From assembly GCF_031846505.1 (NCBI RefSeq), contig NZ_JAVRHP010000007.1, forward strand, positions 1 to 64,000: a stretch of 64,000 nucleotides of DNA, read 5' to 3'. A model generated the notes under the pieces. That model had not been told where the DNA came from. It saw only the letters and a program-made list of their open reading frames with translations, and ran no database searches. Both the position numbers and the translations under genes were made by a program. This stretch comes from Autumnicola edwardsiae (lineage in GTDB: Bacteria; Bacteroidota; Bacteroidia; Flavobacteriales; Flavobacteriaceae). Below, piece after piece: positions 31,433 to 41,173 of the stretch; positions within the stretch are counted from its first letter, which is position 1; every line of letters begins with the position of its first letter.

Positions 31433-32641
31433 TTATTCCTCCTTGTAGCGCTTTAGTGCCTCAACAAAATAATAATCGCCATAAGTAAGTGGTACATCTA
31501 TTTCAGAATTTTTGGGGAGATGACCAACTCCATGTTTCAGAATAAAGCCACCGTTGGTACCTTCTTCAGCTAAATATTCCGGACCCATAAGTGTATGGAG
31601 AGCAGTTTCAGCAGCATTGAAATACTTCTTTTGCTTATCTTTACCTACATATTCGCTTAACTCAAGCAGGGCAGCGGCCATAATCGCACCTGCCGAAGAA
31701 TCCCTTAAGGCATCCGGAATTTTTGGCGCGTTGTAATCCCAATACGGAATTTTATCTGCAGGCATATTTGGGTGGTCAAGCATAAAATCTGCGATTTTCA
31801 CGGCCTGGTCCAGGTATTTTTGATCTTTGGTTTTTCGATATACTTCTGCAAAGCCATACAGGCCCCAGGCTTGTCCACGTGCCCAGGCAGATTCGTCGGC
31901 ATTGCCCTGGGCCGTTCTCTTTTCTTTTACTTCACCCTTGTTTTCGTTGTAATTTATCACGTGATAAGAACTATTGTCTGGTCTAAAGTGATGTTGCATT
32001 GTGGTATTCGCATGAGTGATAGCAATATCGTGATACCTGTTGTCCCCACTGTATTCCGAAGCCCAGAACAGCAGCTCCAGATTCATCATGTTATCGATAA
32101 TTACCAAAAAACTGTCATCATCAGAATCCCAGGAGCGTATAGCGCCAACTTCTTCGTCAAACCGTGTAGCTAAAGATTTAGCGCTGTTCATAAGGATTTC
32201 CTCATATTCCTCTCGTGGATCAAGACGATTTGCAGCACCAAAACTGTCAAACATCATAAAGCCCAAGTCGTGGGTAGAGGTGTTATGCTGCTCTTTTTCA
32301 AGATCTTCCAGAATTCGTTCTGCTTCTTCCATAAGCTCAGGATCCCCAACTTCTTCATATAAATAGAGGAGTGTGCCGGGATAGAAACCGCTCACCCACC
32401 AATCGGACCCGCTGGTCTCAAACCGGTTTTCTTTAGCATAATAAGTTTTGGGAAACCTTCCATCTTCAGGCAGCTGGTCTGCCATATATTTATATTGTTC
32501 TGCGGCTAATTCCAGTGTCGCATCTATTTTATCTGCGGGAATGTCCTTTTTTATTGCACAGGATGTAAAGAAAACCACCAGCATTAAAACTGAAAATTTT
32601 ACGCTTCTGAATACACTAGATTTTGGTCTGCTTTTTTTCAT
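31433..32641 (-). CDS. GH88 unsaturated glucuronyl hydrolase, lipoprotein
   Basis: A 402-residue (alpha/alpha)6-barrel enzyme exported as a lipoprotein (lipobox FFTSC in the N-terminal 30 residues). SDWWVSGFYPGTLLYLYEEV, DLGFMMFDSFGAANRL, VIIDNMMNLELLFWASEY and ADESAWARGQAWGLYGFAEV are GH88 signatures; the Asp of HDLGFM and that of IDNMMN are the catalytic pair by family knowledge. It hydrates and releases delta-4,5-unsaturated uronic acids left by polysaccharide lyases on glycosaminoglycan-like, ulvan or similar substrates. No lyase gene is in this window. A Gfo/Idh enzyme follows in the same direction. Confidence 0.92.
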   Translation of the reverse strand: MKKSRPKSSVFRSVKFSVLMLVVFFTSCAIKKDIPADKIDATLELAAEQYKYMADQLPEDGRFPKTYYAKENRFETSGSDWWVSGFYPGTLLYLYEEVGDPELMEEAERILEDLEKEQHNTSTHDLGFMMFDSFGAANRLDPREEYEEILMNSAKSLATRFDEEVGAIRSWDSDDDSFLVIIDNMMNLELLFWASEYSGDNRYHDIAITHANTTMQHHFRPDNSSYHVINYNENKGEVKEKRTAQGNADESAWARGQAWGLYGFAEVYRKTKDQKYLDQAVKIADFMLDHPNMPADKIPYWDYNAPKIPDALRDSSAGAIMAAALLELSEYVGKDKQKKYFNAAETALHTLMGPEYLAEEGTNGGFILKHGVGHLPKNSEIDVPLTYGDYYFVEALKRYKEE

Positions 32642-32824
32642 TGATTTATTTCTATTTAGATAAATTGATTATTTCTAACAGTTCCAACTCGAGTAGCAGT
32701 TTTACCGGCAATTTTTTTCCCATCTCTTTGCATAAATTTGCGCCAAAATGTGAAACTGGTTTATGATTTAAAAAGTTCCCTATTATTGATTGGCACCCTT
32801 TACCCAGCATTTTTGGTCATACCC

Positions 32825-32844
32825 AAAATTTGCCAATTATCGGC
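32825..32844 (+). repeat. R1 dispersed motif, variant
   Basis: Reads AAAATTTGCCAATTATCGGC; the core GGCAATT is GCCAATT here. Confidence 0.6.
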
Positions 32845-32991
32845 TTTTATACCTGTTCAAAAGCTAAAGAACCTTTTATACTTCCCAAGGTCTGAATTAT
32901 TTTCTCAATTTACTAAAATCATGGAAGGTGAAACAGAATTTTTTTAGCACCTCTGCCAAAATTGAAGAACACCATTTTAAGGGAGGCATGC

Positions 32992-33012
32992 TTTTTATGT
33001 CAATTATCGTCC
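32992..33012 (+). repeat. R1 dispersed motif
   Basis: Reads TTTTATGTCAATTATCGTCC. Lies 58 bases 3' of cysI. Confidence 0.6.
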
Positions 33013-33069
33013 TTTAGATCAGCATAAAAGCGGCATTGCTATAACTATCCATCAACAAAAATATAACCT

Positions 33070-34755
33070 TTAAAGAACCTGAAGCGGGCGATCTGTTGTA
33101 TCCACCAGATTTTTTCTTATCACAAAGTCACCAAATTGTTCACCTGCTTCCCGGTCCTGCGCATAGGAACCCAGGATAGGATCAAGTTCTTTTAAAATAT
33201 CTTCTTCAGAAAGCATTTCTTTATATAGCGAATTTAAACGGTCACCGTTATGGCTGGCACCAAGGTACATGTTGTATCTGCCTGGAGCACGGCCCACAAA
33301 ACCTATTTCTCCTAATGACGACCTGGCGCAATTATTTGGGCATCCGGTCATCCTGATATTTATTTCTTCGTCCTGAAGATTATGTTTTCTCATAATATCG
33401 TCCAGCTTATCTACGAGCGAAGGTAAATAGCGCTCAGCTTCTGCGAAGGCGAGGGGGCAGGTGTTCAGGGCCACGCAGGCCATTGAACTTTTGCGGAGTC
33501 CGGTTAATTTCTCATTGTTTAGCACTCCGTGTTTTTCGAGAGCAGCTTCAATTGCTTTCTTATCCTTTTCTTCAACATTGGCAATAATAAGGTTTTGATT
33601 TCCGGTAAGCCGGAAGTCTCCTTTTAGTATCTCGGCCACTTCCTTTAAAGCCTTCTTGAGCTCATAACCTTCGTCGTCTTTTACTCTGCCATGCTCCACA
33701 AACAAGGTGTAGAACCATTTGCCATTGGTTCCTTGTACCCATCCGTATTCATCGCCATTTTTATTGAATTCAAAAGCGTGGGGTTTTTCCAGGTTCGAAC
33801 CAAGGCGATTTTCAATTTCATCTACAAACCATTGTAGTCTATGTTTATCTATCGTATACTTAAGTCTTGCATTTTTCCTGTCCACCCGGTTTCCATAATC
33901 CCTCTGAATTGTAATCACCGCTTCGCCAACTGCAATAACCTTGTCCTTCGGAACAAAACCTATCACATCTGCAAGACGCGGATAGGTGGATTTTTCTCCG
34001 AAAGTGCTTCCCAATCCTCCGCCAATGCAAACATTGTAACCAACGATCTCATTCTTTTCTTCAATGGCAATAAAACCAAGATCATTGGCAAAAACATCAA
34101 TGTCATTATTAGGCGGAATAGTTAAGCCGATTTTAAATTTCCGTGGCAGGTAATGTTCAGAATATAAAGGTTCTACATCTGGTGTTCCCGCCACTTTCTC
34201 TTTATCCAGCCATATCTCGTGATAAGCTGAAGTCTTCGGAAGAAAATGCTCACTTATTTCCCCGGCCAATGCATACACTTCTTCGTGTATTTTTGACTGA
34301 TAGGGATTGGGGTTGCACATCACATTCCTGTTTACATCACCGCAGGTCGCGAGGGTGCTCAGCAAAGCATCATTTATAGCTTTGATTGTAGGCTTAAGCT
34401 CATTCTTGAAAATCCCATGAAACTGAAAAGACTGTCTTGTGGTAAGCTTCATCGTCCCGTTTCCGTATTGATCTGATAGTTTATCCAGAGCAATCCACTG
34501 CTTTGGAGTTGTAATTCCTCCCGGGGTCCTCACCCTTATCATGAACTGATAAAGTGGCTCCAGTTTTTGCTTTTTCCGTTCGGTGTCCAGGTCCCGGTCG
34601 TATTGCTGATAGGAACCATGGTATTTTATAAGCTTTACATCATCAGGATCCAAAGCACCCGTCAGCGGATTCCTAAGGCTTTCTTTTATGGTGCCCCTAA
34701 GAAAATTACTCTTGTCTTTTATATATTCGTCTTCCGATAACTTTTGCTCATCCAT
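33070..34755 (-). CDS. cysI: Sulfite reductase hemoprotein subunit
   Basis: A 561-residue siroheme/[4Fe-4S] enzyme of assimilatory sulfate reduction that reduces sulfite to sulfide with electrons from CysJ. IRVRTPGGITTPKQWIALD and TTRQSFQFHGIFKNELKPTI form the siroheme-binding parachute region. CGDVNRNVMCNPNPY is typical of CysI. The iron-sulfur ligands are in CVALNTCPLAFAEAERYLPS and MTGCPNNCARSSLGEIGFVG. NADPH-dependent CysI proteins are about 570 residues, so it is full length. It follows cysJ on the same strand after 115 bp. No cysH, cysD or cysN is in the window. Confidence 0.95.
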   Translation of the reverse strand: MDEQKLSEDEYIKDKSNFLRGTIKESLRNPLTGALDPDDVKLIKYHGSYQQYDRDLDTERKKQKLEPLYQFMIRVRTPGGITTPKQWIALDKLSDQYGNGTMKLTTRQSFQFHGIFKNELKPTIKAINDALLSTLATCGDVNRNVMCNPNPYQSKIHEEVYALAGEISEHFLPKTSAYHEIWLDKEKVAGTPDVEPLYSEHYLPRKFKIGLTIPPNNDIDVFANDLGFIAIEEKNEIVGYNVCIGGGLGSTFGEKSTYPRLADVIGFVPKDKVIAVGEAVITIQRDYGNRVDRKNARLKYTIDKHRLQWFVDEIENRLGSNLEKPHAFEFNKNGDEYGWVQGTNGKWFYTLFVEHGRVKDDEGYELKKALKEVAEILKGDFRLTGNQNLIIANVEEKDKKAIEAALEKHGVLNNEKLTGLRKSSMACVALNTCPLAFAEAERYLPSLVDKLDDIMRKHNLQDEEINIRMTGCPNNCARSSLGEIGFVGRAPGRYNMYLGASHNGDRLNSLYKEMLSEEDILKELDPILGSYAQDREAGEQFGDFVIRKNLVDTTDRPLQVL

Positions 34756-34870
34756 AATTCTGCCTTTTGTCTAAGTTATAAATTCCTTTTTAACCTTTGC
34801 CAGTAAATTTCAGCTGAAGTTCAGCAAGTCCACATTGGTTTTAAAGTCTCTGAATTTTCGCGTAATCTGA

Positions 34871-36679
34871 TTAATAAATATCTGTCTGATATCGTTTTGA
34901 TACCTGAAGGTATTTAATGTATTCTTCTGCTTTCTCCGGAGTTACGCCGCCCTGTTGCTGAATTATTTCCCGCAAGGCATTGTCTACATCTTTTGCCATT
35001 CTTTTGGCATCGCCACATACATAAAAATGCGCACCTTCTTCCAGCCATTCATAAAGTTCTTTTCCGTTTTCCAACATCCTGTGCTGTACATAAAGTTTTT
35101 CCTGCTGATCCCTGGAGAAAGCAACATCTGCCTTTGTAAGCAAACCTTCTTTAAGATATTGCTGCCATTCTGTTTGATAAAGAAAATCAGTTCTAAAGTT
35201 GCGGTCTCCAAAAAATAACCAGGACTTTCCTTTTTTCTCTGCCAGCTCCCTATGCTGCATAAAAGCCCTGAAAGGAGCGACACCTGTACCGGGACCTACC
35301 ATTATAACCGGCGCATCGGGATTTTGCGGAAGCTTGAACCTACTGTTTTTATCTACAAAAACTTTTACTTTATCGTCTACCTTAAGACGGTCTGCCAGCG
35401 TAGTAGAGCAGTGCCCTTCTTTATCCCTTCCAAATGCATTGTACCTAACAACCGAGACCAATAAATGCACTTCATCTTCAACGGCCTGCTGCGAGGAGGC
35501 GATAGAATACATTCTGGGAGTGTTTTTTCTTAATACCGAAATCAGTTCATCCGGTTTTAATTTATAGGATTCTTCTTGTATTAAATCTAAAATATCCCGT
35601 CCAGTAAGATATTCGAGGACCTTATCGTTGTCTGAAAGAAGGTCTTCTAACTTTGTACTTCCTGTAAGTTCGGCATATTTTGTAAGGGAAAGTCTGGAAA
35701 GCGGTGTTAATTCATAATCGTAAGTTAAAGCTTCATTCAAACTCTTTTTTCCTTTGTGGCTTTCAACTTCTTCATTACCTGAAAGTTTAGTGGCTTTTAA
35801 AACTTCATCTATTAATGTAGAAGAATTTGCTCCATATACCCCAAGGGCATCACCGGGCTCGTAAGTTAAGCCCGATCCTTCCAAATCAAGTTCCAGGTGA
35901 ATGGTTTCTTTGGAAGACCCTCTTCCGTTTAATTTTATTTTTTCAATAATAGTGGCTTCAAATGGATTTTTCCTGGAATATTTTGCTTCGGCTTTAGGGG
36001 CAGCTATTTCACTCTGCGCCTCTGCGGAAGGTGCTTCAACAGAAGTTTCTGCAAAAGCATCAAGAAATTTCTCCTGCCATGCTTCTGCATCCTCTTCGTA
36101 ATCTACGTCACAATCCTGCCGCGGACCAATACGTTCAGCTCCCAGTTTTTCCAGCGCAGCGTCAAAATCTTTTCCGGTTTGGCAAAAATCAACGTAACTA
36201 CTATCTCCCAATGCCAGCACAGAAAATTTCATATGAGAAAGGTCCGGCGCTTTTTTGCTGTGTATAAAATTGTAAAGATCCTCTGCCTGCACAGGAGGTT
36301 CTCCCAAACCATGAGTACTTACAATCACGGCAAGGTTATCAATTTTCTTCAGGTTTCTTGCTTTAAAAGAAGCCATATCTGAAACTTCTGTTTCTATGCC
36401 CTTCTCCTTTGCCCGCGTGGCCAGGTTTTCAGCTAAACCTTCACTGTTACCGGTATGACTACCGAAAAGAATATGTAGCTTTTGCGGTCTGGAGGCTCCA
36501 GCAGTTGTAGTAGCGGTAGCGTTCTGTTGGACAGCTTCTGCTGAAGTTACAGAGGAACCTTGCATAATACCGGAAAAATATCCGCTCAACCATTGAAGCT
36601 GTCCGGAATCTAATCCTGATAATGCTTCACTAAGTTTTTCAGCTTGCTTATCGCTAAAAGGCCCCTTCTTTAAATCCAT
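34871..36679 (-). CDS. cysJ: Sulfite reductase flavoprotein subunit
   Basis: A 602-residue diflavin reductase that passes electrons from NADPH through FAD and FMN to CysI. The flavodoxin-like domain begins near residue 68 (ILFGSHTGNSEGLAENLATR, STHGLGEPPVQAEDLYNF, LGDSSYVDFCQTGKDFD). A linker of about 25 residues leads to the FAD-binding domain (RMYSIASSQ, GHCSTTLADRL). The NADP site follows in VGPGTGVAPFRAFMQHRE and SWLFFGDRNF, and the protein ends in RYQTDIY with the usual C-terminal aromatic residue. TAATTTTG (36693-36700, minus strand) is a possible -7 box close upstream. A LysR regulator lies 5' on the same strand, a likely controller. Confidence 0.95.
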   Translation of the reverse strand: MDLKKGPFSDKQAEKLSEALSGLDSGQLQWLSGYFSGIMQGSSVTSAEAVQQNATATTTAGASRPQKLHILFGSHTGNSEGLAENLATRAKEKGIETEVSDMASFKARNLKKIDNLAVIVSTHGLGEPPVQAEDLYNFIHSKKAPDLSHMKFSVLALGDSSYVDFCQTGKDFDAALEKLGAERIGPRQDCDVDYEEDAEAWQEKFLDAFAETSVEAPSAEAQSEIAAPKAEAKYSRKNPFEATIIEKIKLNGRGSSKETIHLELDLEGSGLTYEPGDALGVYGANSSTLIDEVLKATKLSGNEEVESHKGKKSLNEALTYDYELTPLSRLSLTKYAELTGSTKLEDLLSDNDKVLEYLTGRDILDLIQEESYKLKPDELISVLRKNTPRMYSIASSQQAVEDEVHLLVSVVRYNAFGRDKEGHCSTTLADRLKVDDKVKVFVDKNSRFKLPQNPDAPVIMVGPGTGVAPFRAFMQHRELAEKKGKSWLFFGDRNFRTDFLYQTEWQQYLKEGLLTKADVAFSRDQQEKLYVQHRMLENGKELYEWLEEGAHFYVCGDAKRMAKDVDNALREIIQQQGGVTPEKAEEYIKYLQVSKRYQTDIY

Positions 36680-36692
36680 GTCTCTCTATTTT

Positions 36693-36700
36693 CAAAATTA
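36693..36700 (-). promoter_or_regulatory. Candidate cysJ -7 box
   Basis: TAATTTTG on the minus strand fits TAnnTTTG, 13 bases before the cysJ ATG. No clear -33 element is visible. Confidence 0.35.
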
Positions 36701-36924
36701 ATTCTCGCTGTGTTCTGAAGACTACGAAAGTAAGTCATTCAATATACTAATACCAATTGCAAATATTAATATAGGATAACCTGAAGTTATATCGATAAAA
36801 GAATTTAAGGGATCTTAAGGGAAGAATAAAAAGTCAGGTTGAACAGGATCTTTTTTAATAAGTTTTCAGATCTTTTCAGGAGATAAGTAAGGCATTCGAG
36901 AAAAATAACCCTCTCCTGGCATAA

Positions 36925-37818
36925 TTAAAAATTATGGTTTCTGAGCAGGAACTGGATCAGCAGGGCGGGTAGTCCACCCTCCGGACCTTGGGGAGTGATA
37001 AAATAAAAATTACGATGAATGGGAAGCTTTTTGATCTCAATAATCTTCAGAACCCCGCTTTCCAATTCCTTGAGAATAGCGTGAAGGGAAACAAATGCCA
37101 TACAATCTGAGTGCTGGAGGTAAGATTTAATAGCTTCGGTGCTTCCCAGTTGCATTTCCACCTGCAGGTCGGCCAGTCGGATTCCTTTTTGCTTCAAAGC
37201 GTCGGCGGTAACTTCCAACGTTCCCGATCCCGGTTCCCTAAGTAAAAGCGGAATTTTCTTTAGCTCTTCCGGTTTGATTTCATCCTTTTTGGCCATGGAA
37301 TTTTTACTGCCACACACAAGGACGATTTCATCTTTTAGAAATGGCGTATAACTTATTTCACGGCGTTTGGATTGACCTTCTATTACGCCCAGTTCTATTT
37401 TCTTATTCAGTAAAGCCTGCTCAATCTGTTCTGAATTTCCACTGAGCAATTCCACCTTTACTTCCTGGTGGATATTGTGAAACCGCGCCAGCAACGGTGG
37501 CAGGATATATTGGGTTATGGAAGTACTGGATCCTACATGCAGCGTACCCTTAAAAGCACTGTTTAGCTGGTTGAGATCAAATTCTATGCGCTGGTAAATT
37601 TTCTGAATTTCGGTGGTGTGGCTTAAGAGAATTTCCCCGGCGGGAGAAAGCAGCACCTTATTTCCCCTTCTGTCGAATAATGCCAGGCCAAATTGGTTTT
37701 CCAACTCCTTTATGTGCTTTGTAACCGCAGGCTGGGAAATGAGCAGCTCTTCGGCAGCCTTGGTAAAGCTGAGCCTTCTTGCTACGGTGCTAAAAACTTT
37801 AAGTCGGAAATCAAACAT
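36925..37818 (-). CDS. LysR-family transcriptional regulator
   Basis: A 297-residue LTTR from the ATG at 37818 (MFDFRLKVFSTVARR). The upstream TTG at 37833 in the same frame adds five hydrophobic residues and is not needed. The N-terminal winged helix-turn-helix is complete (FTKAAEELLISQPAVTKHIK, FDRRGNKVLLSPAGEILLSH). The effector domain begins at about 90 (GTLHVGSSTSITQYILPPLL, LREPGSGTLEV). It lies 245 bp 5' of cysJ on the same strand and divergent from the GH10 xylanase. Control of cysJI in the manner of CysB or CysR is the simplest reading; control of the xylanase is an alternative. The effector is unknown. Confidence 0.92.
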   Translation of the reverse strand: MFDFRLKVFSTVARRLSFTKAAEELLISQPAVTKHIKELENQFGLALFDRRGNKVLLSPAGEILLSHTTEIQKIYQRIEFDLNQLNSAFKGTLHVGSSTSITQYILPPLLARFHNIHQEVKVELLSGNSEQIEQALLNKKIELGVIEGQSKRREISYTPFLKDEIVLVCGSKNSMAKKDEIKPEELKKIPLLLREPGSGTLEVTADALKQKGIRLADLQVEMQLGSTEAIKSYLQHSDCMAFVSLHAILKELESGVLKIIEIKKLPIHRNFYFITPQGPEGGLPALLIQFLLRNHNF

Positions 37819-38034
37819 ATACAATAATAACAATCATTTCTGAAACAAGCAGTATTTTGTAGCACCTGGAATTTTAATATCGGCGGAGAAATTTTAAATG
37901 TTTTTCGGTTTTGTGTCTATTGGTTCTACTGAATATTTAATCTGTAATAAATGAAAAACAATGAAATAAATTCCCTCAATTACAGTCATATCAATTAAAA
38001 CAAAAGTGTAAATTGCACATTTAAGGTTCAAATT

Positions 38035-39183
38035 ATGACAATTAACATGCGCTTTTTTACGCTGCTTTTTAGTTTTTGCTTAAGTCTCGTTTCTCTAAAT
38101 TTTGAGGCTCAAACCAATTCTGTAAAGAAAAATCCTGATCCTGTTTTACATAAAGCTTTTCAGAATAAATTTTATATCGGTACGGCGTTAAACGCTTATC
38201 AGGTTTTAGGACAGGCACCGCAAGAAATGGAAGTTGTAAAGCAACATTTCAATTCTATTGTGGCTGAAAATTGCATGAAAAGCGGTCGCATTCAGCCCCG
38301 GAAAGGAGAATATGACTTCTCACTTTCAGACGGCTTTGTCGAGTTTGGTGAACGTAATAATATGCATATTCACGGCCATACGCTTATTTGGCATTCCCAG
38401 GCTCCGCAGTGGTTTTTTGTAGATGAAGAAGGGGAAACCGTTTCCAGGGAGGTACTTGTCCAGAGAATGAAAGATCACATTTATACAGTCGTGGGCCGTT
38501 ATAAAGGAAAGGTAGATTCATGGGATGTGGTGAATGAAGCTATACTGGATGACGGCAGTTTTCGGGAAAGTGAATTCTATAATATTATTGGTGAAGATTT
38601 TATAAAACTTGCCTTTAAATTTGCTCATGAGGCAGATCCCGAAGCTCAACTTTTTTATAATGATTATTCCATGTCCAATCCGGGAAAACGTAGAGGTGTG
38701 GTAAAAATGGTTCAGAAATTAAAGGAAGAGGGAATTGTTATACACGGTATTGGCATGCAGGGACATATTGGCCTAAACCATCCAGATATTAAGGAATTTG
38801 AACAAAGCTTAGAAGCTTTTGGAGCTCTCGGGAAGGTGGTGATTTCTGAACTGGATCTTAGCGTTTTGCCATCTCCCTGGGGTGATGCAGGTGCCAATAT
38901 TTCTGAAAATTTTGAATATGAAGATGAAATGAACCCTTTTAAGGAGGAGCTGCCAGCTACTGTAGAAGCACAATTTAACGAACGGTACACAGCATTTTTT
39001 AATCTTTTTCTCAAGCATCAGGACGTGATTTCACGCGTGACACTTTGGGGAGTGAATGACGGAAATTCCTGGAAGAACAACTGGCCGGTAAGGGGAAGAA
39101 CAGATTATCCTTTGCTTTTTAACAGGGAGAATGAACCAAAATCTGTAATTAAGGATATTATTAAATTAACCAAAACCAGATAA
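38035..39183 (+). CDS. Endo-1,4-beta-xylanase, GH10
   Basis: A 382-residue secreted enzyme. The signal peptide spans about residues 5-25 (MRFFTLLFSFCLSLVSLNFE), so the start may be the ATG at 38035 or that at 38047. The GH10 barrel shows NMHIHGHTLIWHSQAPQWF, DSWDVVNEAILDDGS with acid/base Glu168, LFYNDYSM, IHGIGMQGHIGL and VVISELDLSVLP with nucleophile Glu272. RVTLWGVNDGNSWKNNWPV closes the substrate cleft. There is no separate binding module. It cleaves internal beta-1,4-xylosidic bonds. The GH43 enzyme 75 bp downstream in the same direction would complete a xylan-degrading pair. Confidence 0.96.
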   Translation: MTINMRFFTLLFSFCLSLVSLNFEAQTNSVKKNPDPVLHKAFQNKFYIGTALNAYQVLGQAPQEMEVVKQHFNSIVAENCMKSGRIQPRKGEYDFSLSDGFVEFGERNNMHIHGHTLIWHSQAPQWFFVDEEGETVSREVLVQRMKDHIYTVVGRYKGKVDSWDVVNEAILDDGSFRESEFYNIIGEDFIKLAFKFAHEADPEAQLFYNDYSMSNPGKRRGVVKMVQKLKEEGIVIHGIGMQGHIGLNHPDIKEFEQSLEAFGALGKVVISELDLSVLPSPWGDAGANISENFEYEDEMNPFKEELPATVEAQFNERYTAFFNLFLKHQDVISRVTLWGVNDGNSWKNNWPVRGRTDYPLLFNRENEPKSVIKDIIKLTKTR

Positions 39184-39258
39184 ATTTCATTTTTACTATA
39201 ACATTTCAGGTGACGTAAAGATTTTGCTATCTTCAAATTGCACTCAAACAAATTCAAA

Positions 39259-40632
39259 ATGTTAAAAATAAAAAACCATAAAAGTGCCTGCAGTAGAAGG
39301 CTTTCAGCAATTCTGTTTATTTTTATTACTTTTTGCATGGCCGGTAATACCTGGGCGCAAAATCCTTTAATTATGGATCAATTTACTGCAGATCCTTCTG
39401 CCAGGGTCTTTGGGGACAGGGTTTACGTATATCCGTCGCACGATATTTATTGCAGCGAAAACAATGGGAGGAAAAACTGGTTTTGTATGCCAGATTACCA
39501 TGTTTTTTCTTCGGAAGATTTGCAGGAATGGACAGATCACGGGGTGATTTTGAGTCAGGAAGATGTGCCCTGGGGAGATCCCGGTGCCAATAGTATGTGG
39601 GCTCCAGATGCGATTGAGAGGAATGGTAAATATTATTTCTATTTTCCCACCAGGACCAAAGGAGCCAGTTCTGGTGAAAGTGGTTTTTCTATTGGTGTTG
39701 CGATTGCCGATAATCCTGAAGGGCCTTTTGAACCCGAGGAGGAGCCAATTAAAGGCGTGCAGGGGATAGATCCAAACGTGTTTATAGACAAGGACGGTCA
39801 GGCTTATATTTACTGGTCGCGGGACAAAATTTTTGGAGCGAAGCTGAAGGATAACATGCTGGAACTGGCTTCAGAACCTGAAATTTTTGAATTACCGAAG
39901 AAGGGACATATAGAAGGTCCCTGGGTTTTTGAGCGGAATGGTACGTACTACCTCACATACCCTCATGTTGCGAACAATATTGAAAGACTGGAATATGCCA
40001 CCGGCGATAATCCGCTGGGGCCCTTTGAACACCAGGGTGTGGTTATGGATGAATCGCCTAACAATACCTGGACCAACCACCATTCCATTACAAAATTTCG
40101 GGATCAATGGATACTATTTTATCATGATAGTGAACTTTCTCCAAATTTTGATAAGAACAGGTCGATTAGAGCCGACAGCCTCTTTTTTACTGAAGACGGA
40201 TTAATTGAAAAAGTAATCCCTACCCACAGAGGTGTGGGCATTACAGACAGTTCAAATAAAATCCAGTTTGACAGATATAGCGAAATAAGTGAATCTGGAG
40301 CTTCGATTAAATTTATAGACAGTACAGATACTTTTAAAGGTTGGAAAATTGTTCTGAAAAAACCTGAATCCTGGGTAAAATATAACAATGTCGCTTTTTC
40401 TTCCGCTAAACCGAAAACTGTAAAATTTAAGGCTCGATCTTTACAAGGAGGAATTTTACATCTAAAAATTGCAGGAAATGGTCAGATTATTTCTGAAGTA
40501 ACCGTTAAAAAAGGCGCAGACTGGAATATTTTAACTGCCCCTGTGCAAAATGAGGTGTCCGGTGTTCAGGATCTTGTTTTAAAGCTTCAAAAAGGAGAAA
40601 AAGTTGAAGTAGATTGGGTGACTTTTGAATAA
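39259..40632 (+). CDS. GH43 beta-xylosidase/alpha-L-arabinofuranosidase with C-terminal carbohydrate-binding-like domain
   Basis: A 457-residue secreted enzyme from the ATG at 39259; an in-frame TTG at 39238 adds seven residues before the signal peptide (LSAILFIFITFCMAGNTWA). The five-bladed propeller carries base Asp45 (TADPSARVFGDRVYVYPSHD), modulator Asp171 (GIDPNVFIDKDG) and acid Glu219 (HIEGPWVFERNG). Residues about 335-457 form a beta-sandwich that resembles CBM6 in position and spacing (WVKYNNVAFSSAKPKTVKFK, EKVEVDWVTFE). Substrate is arabinoxylan or xylo-oligosaccharide by context, following GH10. A TATCTTCA string at 39228-39235 is a weak -7 candidate for a separate promoter. Confidence 0.92.
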   Translation: MLKIKNHKSACSRRLSAILFIFITFCMAGNTWAQNPLIMDQFTADPSARVFGDRVYVYPSHDIYCSENNGRKNWFCMPDYHVFSSEDLQEWTDHGVILSQEDVPWGDPGANSMWAPDAIERNGKYYFYFPTRTKGASSGESGFSIGVAIADNPEGPFEPEEEPIKGVQGIDPNVFIDKDGQAYIYWSRDKIFGAKLKDNMLELASEPEIFELPKKGHIEGPWVFERNGTYYLTYPHVANNIERLEYATGDNPLGPFEHQGVVMDESPNNTWTNHHSITKFRDQWILFYHDSELSPNFDKNRSIRADSLFFTEDGLIEKVIPTHRGVGITDSSNKIQFDRYSEISESGASIKFIDSTDTFKGWKIVLKKPESWVKYNNVAFSSAKPKTVKFKARSLQGGILHLKIAGNGQIISEVTVKKGADWNILTAPVQNEVSGVQDLVLKLQKGEKVEVDWVTFE

Positions 40633-41173
40633 AAAGCTGCAAATAATAAAGCCAACCTAAAAAATAAATCAGAAAAGGCCTTTATGTTCTTTGTGATGAA
40701 GTGATTCCGGTTCAAAAACTAATATTTTCATTACTACCAACCACTGAAGGCCGATAATTGCCAAATTTGTAGCCTCACCTTTTCTGTTAAGAAAGCACAT
40801 CCAAAAAGCAACAAGAAAAATCTGCCAGGAACTTATGGACAGATTTTGTGCTCGTCTGGATTAAGCAGGCATGCTTAAATTTCACAATATCGATGCGTAA
40901 AAATCCTAAGAGCGGATAAGTGTAATTTTAGAAATCCAGTCTGCTTCAAAAATATCCTACTAAACCTATAGGAAAAATAATTAGTGTCTTTATGACCTGC
41001 TGTGCTGGTTTTTTTACTAAAAAAGATTAATAACTGGCACTTTGGAAACACCTCTTTAACCTGAAAAGAAGTCACCAATATTTATGACCCTGGGATTTTT
41101 GTTTAACAGTTTCTTTACAGTCTGTTTCTATAGATTAACTTAATTTCAATTCAAAACCTAATCAAATTTTGTT
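40633..41173. other. Intergenic region between GH43 and catalase
   Basis: It holds an R1 copy at 40749-40769 and the catalase leader, including TTAACCTGAAAAG at about 41056, related to the direct repeats at the IS remnant. No supported coding sequence; a minus-strand frame at 40875-41078 lacks protein-like composition. Confidence 0.5.
40749..40769 (-). repeat. R1 dispersed motif
   Basis: Minus strand reads AAATTTGGCAATTATCGGCC, consensus. Lies 3' of GH43. Confidence 0.8.

Larger units (their letters stand above)
32642..33069. other. Intergenic region between cysI and GH88 with two R1 motifs
   Basis: It holds R1 copies at 32825-32844 and 32992-33012 and a weaker look-alike (CCGGCAATTTTTTTCC, about 32706). 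No coding sequence is supported. Confidence 0.55.

Noticed and set aside
38809..39018. Minus-strand open frames inside the xylanase gene
   Set aside because: They are shadows of a well-supported GH10 coding region.
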